A stretch of 6,518 bases of DNA from Actinomycetales bacterium (lineage in GTDB: Bacteria > Actinomycetota > Actinomycetes > Actinomycetales > Microbacteriaceae): contig JAATFJ010000083.1 of assembly GCA_015655255.1 (NCBI GenBank), positions 1-6,518 on the forward strand, written 5' to 3'. Below are positions 1 to 5,403 of the stretch, one piece after another. The notes under the pieces are model-generated. The model was not told the origin of the DNA. It made no database searches and saw nothing but the letters and a program-made list of their open reading frames with translations. Each line of letters opens with the position of its first letter. The stretch's first letter is position 1. The translations under genes were made by a program, and so were the position numbers.

Positions 1-702
1 GCCGCGGTGATAGAACGCGAACGGCGCTTTGCTACCCGGAGGCAGGAAATAACGCACGCGCAGCCCCATCGTCCTGAAATACTCGTCGGTGCGAGAGAAC
101 GCATCCTGCTCGTACTCGGCGCCGAGGATCGGATGATGATTCCCGGTGCGCCGATAGGTCTTGCTCGTCGACACGCTGATGCAGATCACGGGCGGCACCG
201 TGAAGCGCTCCCGATAAGCTGCGGAGTCGAGAAAGTGCTGGAAGAGCTTGCCATGCAGCACGCCGAAGTCCTCGGGGACGAGGGGTCCGGGAGCCCCGCC
301 GTTGGCGGCAGGCAGACGGACGCTGAAGTCGTAGTCGCGGACGTACGAGGAGAAGTTGTTCCCGACGATTCCGTGGTGTCGTTTTCCGGTCTGGCCGTCG
401 ACGATGTGGATGTCCAGGACCTCCAGGAGTGGGAACTCCTGCTCCGTGCCGTCCGCGGGGAAGCGCAGCTCCGCCGAGACGATGTCGAGCTCGACCGTGT
501 AGCGGTCGCGCGTCGGGTTGTCCCAGTACGCGAGATCGTTGAAGCGGCGGTCGATCATCGTCAGGGCGTTGCGGAGGTTCTGCTGCCGGTGCGCGCCCCG
601 TGCGAGGTTGGCGAAGTTCGTGGTGAGCCGGGAGCTCTCCGCCGGCGAGTAGTCCTCGTCGAAGCGGGTGGTGTGGATGCGAAACGTGAAATCGTGCGCC
701 AT
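1..702 (-). CDS. mesX: MesX (DUF1852) putative oxygenase for methionine synthesis, N-terminal part
   Basis: This is the first 234 codons of a DUF1852 protein. The family is usually about 325 residues, so the C-terminal quarter or so lies beyond the left edge. I recognise family blocks: TTNFANLARG at residues 27-36, RQQNLRNAL at 39-47, GIVGNNFSSYVRDYDFSV at 111-128, an FGVLHGKLF block near 150, and an HHPILGAEY block near 195. Known from the family: MesX is a putative oxygenase required by MesD, a core-MetE-like methionine synthase that works without folate and needs oxygen. In Acinetobacter the two genes are adjacent, so mesD is expected just downstream, outside this window; that is inference. 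The ATG at 702 matches the usual MxHxFTF start of homologues. No Shine-Dalgarno sequence precedes it; the nearest purine-rich GGAGGA is over 50 nt upstream. The gene is divergent from a LysR gene, its likely regulator. Confidence 0.88.
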   Translation of the reverse strand, partial: MAHDFTFRIHTTRFDEDYSPAESSRLTTNFANLARGAHRQQNLRNALTMIDRRFNDLAYWDNPTRDRYTVELDIVSAELRFPADGTEQEFPLLEVLDIHIVDGQTGKRHHGIVGNNFSSYVRDYDFSVRLPAANGGAPGPLVPEDFGVLHGKLFQHFLDSAAYRERFTVPPVICISVSTSKTYRRTGNHHPILGAEYEQDAFSRTDEYFRTMGLRVRYFLPPGSKAPFAFYHRG

Positions 703-827
703 GTGTGGATCAATCCGGGTGTCGATCGGCCGGGCTCGGCCGGATGGAAGTCGGTTCCTCCATCGTGGACGTGCATCCCCTCTATCGAGAAACTAGAGGC
801 GGCTATGCGTTTCTATAGGCTGTACCT
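703..827. promoter_or_regulatory. Divergent mesX-lysR control region with two LysR-type dyads
   Basis: This 125-nt spacer separates the two divergent genes. Dyad 1 is CCTCTA (779-784) and TAGAGG (794-799), a perfect 6-bp inverted repeat with a 9-nt gap. It contains T783-N11-A795, the classic LysR-family box. Dyad 2 is ATAGG (815-819) and CCTAT (825-829), containing T816-N11-A828 and reaching into the lysR start codon. The dyad centres are 33 bp apart, about three helical turns, which suits the paired recognition and activation sites of LysR regulators. A possible minus-strand -10 box for mesX, TAGTTT (795 down to 790), overlaps dyad 1. A GC-rich inverted repeat, CGGCC/GGCCG (727-731/738-742), would fall in the mesX leader. 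Dyads are seen directly; regulator binding is inferred. Confidence 0.5.
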
Positions 828-830
828 ATG
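816..830 (+). promoter_or_regulatory. Probable leaderless promoter of the LysR gene
   Basis: TAGGCT (816-821) fits the actinobacterial TANNNT -10 box. It is followed by exactly six bases and then the ATG at 828, so transcription would start at or next to the A of the start codon. No Shine-Dalgarno lies within 15 nt of the ATG; the closest purine run (AGAGGCGG, 796-803) is too far away. No convincing -35 is seen. The box lies inside the second LysR dyad, which would allow autorepression. Confidence 0.45.
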
Positions 831-1769
831 GTGCAAGGAACACGCGGAATCACGTTGCAACAGCTTCACTACTTCATCGAGGTGGCGGCGGAAGGATCCA
901 TCAGCGGAGCAGCGGACCTCCTCTACATCTCCCAGCCGACAATGTCGGCGGCGATGAAAGACCTGGAGACGCGCGTCGGACGCAGCCTGCTCCTCCGCTC
1001 TGCGCGCGGGGTGACCCTTACCACCGATGGCGCGGAATTCCTGGGCTACGCGAGGCAGGTCGTCGAGCAGGTGGCGCTCCTCGAACAGCGCTATCTGGGG
1101 CGGCCTCCGTCGCGGCGACTGCTCGGGGTCTCCACGCAGCATTACTCGTTCGCCGTGGACGCGCTTGTGCGGATGGTGAAGGACAGCGGTGCGGAGGAAT
1201 ACGAGTTCTCGCTGCGCGAGACCCGGACCTGGGACATCATCGAGGATGTGCGCACGCTCCGCAGCGAGCTGGGCATCCTCTATCGCAACGACTTCAACCG
1301 GAACGTCATCGACAAGCTGCTGCGCGACTCTGGCCTTTCCTTCCATGCGCTGTTCTTCGCCGAACCGCACATCTTCATCTCCCGCAAGAACCCCCTCGCC
1401 GAGCGGGAGCGTGTCGTCCTCGCCGATCTCGCCGCGCTGCCGCGGCTCACCTTCGACCAGGGAGCGAACAATTCCTTCTACTTCGCAGAGGAGATCCTCT
1501 CCACGCTGTCGAGCGCGCAGGAGATCCGGGTGTCTGACCGTGCGACGATCTTCAACCTCATGACGGGGCTGGGCGGCTACACGATCTCCACGGGAATCAT
1601 CAGTGACGACCTCGACCCGGAGATCGTCGCGATCCCACTCGAGGTCGATGAGCGTATCGAGATCGGGTGGATCGGACATGCGGCGATACCGCTCACCGCG
1701 CAGGCGCAGCGCTATCTCACGGAGCTCCGGGCGGTGGTCGCGGGGTTTGGAATCGCTCTCCTCGAGTGA
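828..1769 (+). CDS. LysR-type transcriptional regulator, probable regulator of mesX
   Basis: A complete 313-residue LysR-family protein of usual length. The winged helix-turn-helix spans about residues 8-66: LQQLHYFIEVA at 10-20, a GSISGAADLLYISQPTMS block at 23-40 holding the recognition helix, a DLETRVG block at 45-51 and the wing ending in RGVTLTTDG at 60-68. Residues 92-310 form the effector-binding, periplasmic-protein-like part, with FAEPHIFI and LPRLTFDQG segments. The ATG at 828 places the domain start at residue 8, as in relatives. The gene is divergent from mesX and the shared spacer carries T-N11-A dyads, so control of mesX by a sulfur or methionine-related effector is a reasonable inference. 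The effector cannot be read from the sequence. No terminator is evident after the stop; the next gene begins about 60 nt later. Confidence 0.93.
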   Translation: MVQGTRGITLQQLHYFIEVAAEGSISGAADLLYISQPTMSAAMKDLETRVGRSLLLRSARGVTLTTDGAEFLGYARQVVEQVALLEQRYLGRPPSRRLLGVSTQHYSFAVDALVRMVKDSGAEEYEFSLRETRTWDIIEDVRTLRSELGILYRNDFNRNVIDKLLRDSGLSFHALFFAEPHIFISRKNPLAERERVVLADLAALPRLTFDQGANNSFYFAEEILSTLSSAQEIRVSDRATIFNLMTGLGGYTISTGIISDDLDPEIVAIPLEVDERIEIGWIGHAAIPLTAQAQRYLTELRAVVAGFGIALLE

Positions 1770-1829
1770 GCAAACAGTGAATATCACTTCGATGTTCGAA
1801 TGTCCGCGGTTCACGCCTTAATAGCAGCG

Positions 1830-2566
1830 ATGAACGACATCATCTCCGCACTGCGCACGCTGGATGAGGCACTGGCCTCCTGCTCCCGTGCGGCGTTCGA
1901 GGAGGACGAGATCTGCGATCTTCCCGATGCGGATATCGTGGCGTTGCTCGCCGTGACCGGGCGTCTGCAGCGTCGGCTGGAAGGCCTGCAGGTGGAGACT
2001 GCTGCGCAAGTGCGGGAGCACTCCGCGGCGCTGCGGGAAGACCGGCTGTGCCTCTCCTTCGGGCGCGCCCGCCCGGCGGATCTGTTGCGGATACTGCTGC
2101 GCGTGGACGCGCGGTCCGCCTCGCGCCTCTTGCAGGCGGAGGGGCTGGTCCAGCGTCGCCAGAGTCTCACGGAGGGCGGCCTCCTGCGCGCTGACTATGA
2201 ACAGCTCCGCCACGCGATGGTCGCCGGAGATCTTGGCGCGGACGGTGTGCTGGCCGCCGCGGGGCCTCTGGAAGCGACCCGTACGCAGATCGCCGATGAG
2301 GACCGTGTCGATACGGATGCGCGTCTGTTTGCTTTCGCACGGGGCGGGATTCCGCGGAGTGGAACGACGCTCTCGGTGACGCCGATGAGATCGCCGATGC
2401 GGCGGGCCCGTTGCCCACGCCGGAAGATCTCGCTGCGATGAGCGACGTCCTCGTCGCCTTTCTCGATCCGGATGGCGCGGAGCCCGACGATGAGCGTGCC
2501 TCCCGCGCTCGCGAACTCACCATCGGACTCAGCCGGGACGGGCTAGTCCCCGTGCGGGGGCAGTGG
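1830..2566 (+). pseudogene. DUF222 (13E12-type) HNH-family gene, frameshifted and truncated
   Basis: The first frame runs from ATG 1830 (an in-frame ATG at 1800 is also possible) to about 2342 and gives a typical DUF222 N-terminus: LLAVTGRLQRRLEGLQVETA, ARPADLLRILLRVDARSAS, then GGLLRADYEQLRHAMVAGD. At the G4 run 2341-2344 the homology moves to another frame, which continues GRDSAEWNDALGDADEIA, then VLVAFLDPDGAEPDDERA and LTIGLSRDGLVPVRGQ up to about 2566. Restoring one G joins the two frames cleanly. Family members are usually 400-500 residues with a C-terminal HNH nuclease motif. Here only about 246 residues remain and no HNH motif is found in any frame downstream, so the gene is both shifted and cut off. 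DUF222 genes are multicopy in actinobacteria and often decay. A weak AT-rich TAATAG (1819-1824) just before ATG 1830 could be a -10 box. A sequencing error could explain the shift but not the missing end. Confidence 0.75.
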
Positions 2567-2643
2567 TGTCCCGCATCCCGTGTCGCTCCCACGCGCAGGA
2601 CGGCGAGAACTCGTCCGACAGTGAGGGTGTTCCTGTCGAGACG
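2567..2643. other. Unassigned junction between two truncated convergent genes
   Basis: DUF222 similarity stops near 2566 on the plus strand and DUF4349 similarity stops near 2644 on the minus strand. The 77 nt between them match neither family in any frame that I read. A 9-nt direct repeat, GACGGCGAG, occurs at 2599-2607 and 2656-2664, the second copy just inside the DUF4349 remnant. No hairpin typical of a terminator is seen here, which is unusual for a convergent junction. It is most likely the scar of a deletion or recombination. Confidence 0.4.
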
Positions 2644-3555
2644 AATTCCCGCGGCGACGGCGAGCCAGGGGGGAGGAATCCGAGAAGGACGACGAGCGCA
2701 TTGAGCGAGGCGATGAGACCGTTCCATCCGTTGAGGACACGGTCGCCGAAGCCCGCGGGCTCCGGGTCCGCCACGCTCTGCACGAGGCTGAAGTCGATCT
2801 GCACGGAGGACATCGAGACCCGGCTCTCCAGGTCTACAAGCTGCTGCTCGTACGACTCGAGCTGCGCCTGCCACTTGCTCAACGTGGTCTCCGCCTGAAG
2901 ATGGTCGGCCGCCGAGCCGGACTGAGCCATGAGCTCGGTGAGGCGCTCGACCGAGGTGCGCGTCGCGTCGACCCACGCACCCAGATCGATCGCCGTCGCA
3001 GTGACGTCCTCGGCGGAGCGCGAGGAGGAGACGACATCGCCCCGCTCGCCCAGCGATGTGGTGACGGCGGTGAGCTGATCCGACGGCACCCCGATGAAAA
3101 GGGATCCGTACTCGCCCGTCGGCCCCCGTAGTACTGCGGTCCTGCTCCGCGAGCGTGTTGTCGCCCGTGGACGAGTACTCCACGAAACCGCCGCTGTCGG
3201 TGGCGATCTGCGTCGCTTCGGCGATCGCGGCGTCGATGTGTGCGACGCGCAGAGAGACGTATGCGCTCCTGGCGATCTCTCGATCCGCTGTCCCGCTTGC
3301 CGCTCCCGCCACGGAATCGGCGGTGCTGCCGTCGAGAGCCTGCGACTCCGCGTCGGCGGTTCCTCCTGACATGTCCTGAAGTTCGGGGGCGATCTCGGAG
3401 ACAGCGGGCGCGTCGGCGGCCGTCGATTCTCCGGCGGGCCCGCCTGCTGCAGAGAAGAGAGCAGGCGCCGCGACGACGCCGATGACGAAGGCGGCGGCGA
3501 TGCCCACTGCGGTCACCCATCCGCGGCGACGCCGGTGCGGTGCGGCGCCTACCAC
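2644..3555 (-). pseudogene. DUF4349 membrane-anchored protein, two frameshifts and lost C-terminus
   Basis: Reading from GTG 3555: a short basic stretch (HRRRRGW, residues 7-13), a membrane segment (about 13-37), a low-complexity Ala/Gly/Ser/Asp linker, then the DUF4349 start with DREIARSAYVSLRVAHIDAA and an SGGFVEYSSTGDN segment. At the C5 run 3123-3127 the homology moves to a second frame: GPTGEYGSLFIGVPSDQL, then LGAWVDATRTSVERLTELM, a coiled-coil-like segment (KWQAQLESYEQQLVDLESRV), then SVQIDFSLVQSVADPEPAGF and the C-terminal membrane helix (GLIASLNALVVLLGFL). At the G6 run 2668-2673 it returns to the first frame for PWLAVAAGI and then stops resembling the family. DUF4349 proteins normally finish this helix and add a basic tail. 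The start has no Shine-Dalgarno and the N-terminal cytoplasmic part seems short. It lies 13 nt behind yqhA, so the two may once have been co-transcribed. Function of the family is unknown. Confidence 0.72.
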
Positions 3556-3568
3556 CGCTGATCGCGGC

Positions 3569-4177
3569 TCAATGCGCGACGGCGGTCTTCTGAGACATCT
3601 TGTCGATCCACGCGAGCGAGAGCGCGGAGATGATGAACACGAGATGGATGACCACCTGCCAGAAGACGCCGAGGGGAGTGTACTTCTGCTCCTCCCCGTC
3701 CACGACGATCCCGCTCTCGGTCATCCCTGCGACCTCGATGAAGCTCTTGAGGAGATGGATCGACGAGATACCGATGATCGCCATGGCGAGCTTGACCTTG
3801 AGCACGTTGGCGTTGACGTGCGAGAGCCACTCGGGCTGATCGGGATGGTCGTCGACGTTGATCCGGGACACGAAGGTCTCGTAGCCGCCGATGATGACCA
3901 TGATGAGCAGGTTCGCGATCATGACGACGTCGATGAGACCGAGCACCGCGAGCATGACCTCAGACTCCTCGAGGGAATGCCCGGAGAAGACCTTCTCGAC
4001 GAGGTGCCACAGCTCGATCATGAACACGACCACATAGACGATCTGCGCGACGATGAGGCCGAGATAGAGGGGCGCCTGCAGCCATCTGCTCACGAAGATG
4101 AGGGAAGCGATGGCTCTGGCCCAGGGGTTCTGCTGTACGGGGGCGGCGGTCGTGGGATGCGGCTGCGTCTCTGTCAC
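3569..4177 (-). CDS. yqhA: YqhA/UPF0114 (TIGR00645) integral membrane protein
   Basis: A complete 202-residue membrane protein aligning by eye with E. coli YqhA (164 residues), with an extra N-terminal tail of about 28 residues. Four hydrophobic segments lie at about 33-54, 74-97, 128-146 and 172-191. Conserved family blocks include SRWLQAPLY (30-38), GGYETFVSRI (97-106), ISSIHLLK (137-144) and VIHLVF (176-181). The biochemical role of the family is not established. The GTG at 4177 is the only upstream in-frame start; a stop follows a few codons before it. AAGAGG directly abuts this GTG, which is too close for normal Shine-Dalgarno use, so the start mechanism is uncertain. The gene is divergent from terC and its promoter must overlap the terC promoter region. 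It ends 13 nt before the broken DUF4349 gene. Confidence 0.88.
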   Translation of the reverse strand: MTETQPHPTTAAPVQQNPWARAIASLIFVSRWLQAPLYLGLIVAQIVYVVVFMIELWHLVEKVFSGHSLEESEVMLAVLGLIDVVMIANLLIMVIIGGYETFVSRINVDDHPDQPEWLSHVNANVLKVKLAMAIIGISSIHLLKSFIEVAGMTESGIVVDGEEQKYTPLGVFWQVVIHLVFIISALSLAWIDKMSQKTAVAH

Positions 4178-4184
4178 CCTCTTA

Positions 4185-4217
4185 TTTCACCATGCCGGAG
4201 CGATCGTCCGGTAACAT
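4185..4217 (+). promoter_or_regulatory. Probable terC promoter with overlapping palindrome
   Basis: TAACAT (4212-4217) fits TANNNT and predicts a transcript start near 4224, immediately before the first riboswitch helix at 4226. No good -35 is seen at 17-nt spacing; TTTCAC (4185-4190) is too distant. A perfect inverted repeat, CCGGA (4195-4199) and TCCGG (4207-4211), with CGATCG between, lies just upstream of the -10 and could be an operator. It also lies within 35 nt of the yqhA start, so a bound protein could affect both genes. Confidence 0.4.
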
Positions 4218-4225
4218 GGACTGCG

Positions 4226-4324
4226 CGAGAGGGAGTATCCCGACACCCCGCGATCGTCATCACGAGCACCGTCACCGTTGCTCCGGGCGCGGGGCCGCAC
4301 ATCGTGCGGGGGAGAGACTTTCGG
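4226..4324 (+). ncRNA. yybP-ykoY family (manganese) riboswitch aptamer upstream of terC
   Basis: The layout matches the yybP-ykoY class. Helix P1 is CGAGAG (4226-4231) with CUUUCG (4318-4323), six pairs including one G-U. It is followed by the conserved GGAGUA (4232-4237) and closed on the 3' side by the conserved AGAGA (4313-4317). Inside are a perfect 7-bp helix CCCCGCG/CGCGGGG (4246-4252/4288-4294), a 5-bp stem GAGCA/UGCUC (4264-4268/4279-4283), and a 6-bp hairpin CCGCAC/GUGCGG (4295-4300/4304-4309). A CGUCAUCA segment (4255-4262) resembles the conserved CGUCAACA of known members. Known: this class senses Mn2+ and often precedes terC, alx, ykoY or mntP genes. The position directly ahead of a TerC-family gene supports the call strongly. 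I did not run a covariance search, and the inner helix assignment is by eye. Confidence 0.82.
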
Positions 4325-4360
4325 TTCTTTCCCGTCCTCTCTGAAAGGTGCCGAGCACCC
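4318..4360 (+). promoter_or_regulatory. Riboswitch expression platform and terC ribosome-binding site
   Basis: GAAAGG (4343-4348) is the only Shine-Dalgarno-like sequence before the GTG at 4361. The P1 3' strand, CUUUC (4318-4322), is exactly complementary to its GAAAG (4343-4347). When P1 forms in the metal-bound state the ribosome site would be free; otherwise CUUUC could hide it, giving an ON switch at translation. A second CUUUC (4327-4331) could also pair with it. Between this site and the start codon is a perfect hairpin, GGUGC-CGA-GCACC (4347-4359), which shares a G with the site and, when folded, would bring it closer to the GTG. Linear spacing alone would be 12 nt, longer than usual. 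The pairings are seen; the switching is inferred. Confidence 0.55.
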
Positions 4361-5347
4361 GTGGATATCCCTGTCTGGTTCGAGATCACCGCCATGGTGG
4401 TTCTCGTCGCCGTGCTCATCGGCGACCTGCTGCTCATCCGCATCCGTCCGCACATCCCCTCCACCAAGGAGTCCACCCTCTGGGTCGTCTTCTACGTGGG
4501 GCTGGCCCTCGTCTTCGCCGGTCTCCTCTGGGCCATCGCCGGTGGACAGTTCGCGGGGGAGTTCCTCACCGGATGGGCGCTGGAATACAGCCTCTCGATA
4601 GACAATCTCTTCGTCTTCGTGCTCATCATGGTGCAGTTCTCCGTGCCTAGGAGACTGCAGCAGGAAGTACTCATGGTGGGCATCATCATCGCCCTCGTGC
4701 TGCGGGGGCTCTTCATCCTCGCGGGCGTCGCCATCATCGAGAACTTCTCGCCGATCTTCTATCTCTTCGGAGCCTTCCTCGTGTGGACGGCCATCCGTCA
4801 GGCCATGCCGGAGGGCGAGGAGGAAGAGCCGAAGAAGGACAACGTCCTCGTCCGGTTCCTGCGCCGCCGCATCCACATCAGCGACGAGTTCGACGATGCG
4901 AAGCTCCGCACGGTCGTCGACGGCAAGCAGATGTGGACGCCCATGATCCTCGTCTTCATCGTCATCGGCGTGACCGACCTCATGTTCGCGATCGACTCGA
5001 TCCCGGCGATCTTCAGTATCACCCACAACAGCTTCCTCGTGTTCACCGCGAACATCTTCGCCCTCATGGGACTGCGTCAGCTGTACTTCCTTCTCGGCGA
5101 TCTCCTCGACCGGTTGCGCTACCTCCACTACGGCATCGCGATCATCCTCGCGTTCATCGGCGTGAAGCTCATCTTCCACGCCATGCACGTCAACGAGCTT
5201 TCGTTCATCAACGGGGGACAGCCCATCGAGTGGGCCCCGGAGATCCCCATCTGGCTCTCCCTCACCGTCATCCTCGTCTCGATGCTCGGGGCGACCCTTG
5301 CGAGCCTCATCGCCTCGTCGAGGGAACGCCGCGCGGAACTCCGCTGA
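4361..5347 (+). CDS. TerC-family integral membrane protein, probable manganese exporter
   Basis: A complete 328-residue TerC protein of usual length. The GTG at 4361 gives the family start MDIPVWFEITAMVVL; the frame is open far upstream but that part has no family similarity and covers the riboswitch. Family signatures include RPHIPSTKESTLWVVFY (29-45), EYSLSIDN (75-82), QQEVLMVGII (100-109), FAIDSIPAIF (209-218) and ANIFALMGLRQLYF (230-243). The two acidic SIDN/AIDS motifs lie in membrane helices and are the likely metal-binding residues. About eight to nine membrane segments are visible, with a charged loop at about 149-192 rich in Glu, Lys and Arg. Known: Alx, YkoY and other TerC proteins export Mn2+ or supply it to secreted enzymes. 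The Mn-type riboswitch in the leader supports that role over tellurite resistance, after which the family is named. The downstream hairpin ends the transcript. Confidence 0.93.
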   Translation: MDIPVWFEITAMVVLVAVLIGDLLLIRIRPHIPSTKESTLWVVFYVGLALVFAGLLWAIAGGQFAGEFLTGWALEYSLSIDNLFVFVLIMVQFSVPRRLQQEVLMVGIIIALVLRGLFILAGVAIIENFSPIFYLFGAFLVWTAIRQAMPEGEEEEPKKDNVLVRFLRRRIHISDEFDDAKLRTVVDGKQMWTPMILVFIVIGVTDLMFAIDSIPAIFSITHNSFLVFTANIFALMGLRQLYFLLGDLLDRLRYLHYGIAIILAFIGVKLIFHAMHVNELSFINGGQPIEWAPEIPIWLSLTVILVSMLGATLASLIASSRERRAELR

Positions 5348-5352
5348 GCGCA

Positions 5353-5390
5353 CCGGGTGCCGACGTGCGCGACGGCGCATCGGCACCCGG
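5353..5390. terminator. Strong hairpin in the terC/SDR convergent gap, probable two-way terminator
   Basis: CCGGGTGCCGA (5353-5363) and TCGGCACCCGG (5380-5390) form a perfect 11-bp stem. Inside, TGCGC (5366-5370) and GCGCA (5375-5379) add five pairs around a GACG loop, with a two-base CG bulge on the left side. It begins 5 nt after the terC stop and ends 13 nt before the SDR stop. There is no T-run on either side, as is common for actinobacterial terminators. Confidence 0.75.
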
Positions 5391-5403
5391 CGGGCGGGGT
5401 GGC

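Noticed and set aside
7..957. A long plus-strand open frame across the left end
   Set aside because: It is antisense to mesX, whose minus-strand translation has clear DUF1852 blocks, and it runs through the promoter spacer into the lysR gene in another frame.
1776..1788. Small inverted repeat AGTGA-ATA-TCACT after the lysR stop
   Set aside because: Five AT-rich base pairs around a three-base gap are too weak for a terminator, and no regulator or gene start gives it a clear operator role.
813..1814. A 333-residue minus-strand frame opposite lysR
   Set aside because: The plus-strand protein is an unmistakable LysR regulator; the antisense frame is charged low-complexity sequence with no recognisable domain.
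2534..2550. Inverted repeat GGGAC/GTCCC
   Set aside because: It lies within conserved DUF222 coding sequence (SRDGLVPV) and is expected by chance in GC-rich DNA.
3482..4360. A long N-terminal extension in frame with TerC
   Set aside because: It would cover yqhA antisense, the terC promoter and the riboswitch, and its translation is highly charged with no TerC similarity; the family start is at GTG 4361.
4187..5386. A 399-residue minus-strand open frame opposite terC
   Set aside because: It is an Asp/Glu/Arg/His-rich shadow of a GC-rich membrane-protein gene, without domains or a ribosome-binding site.
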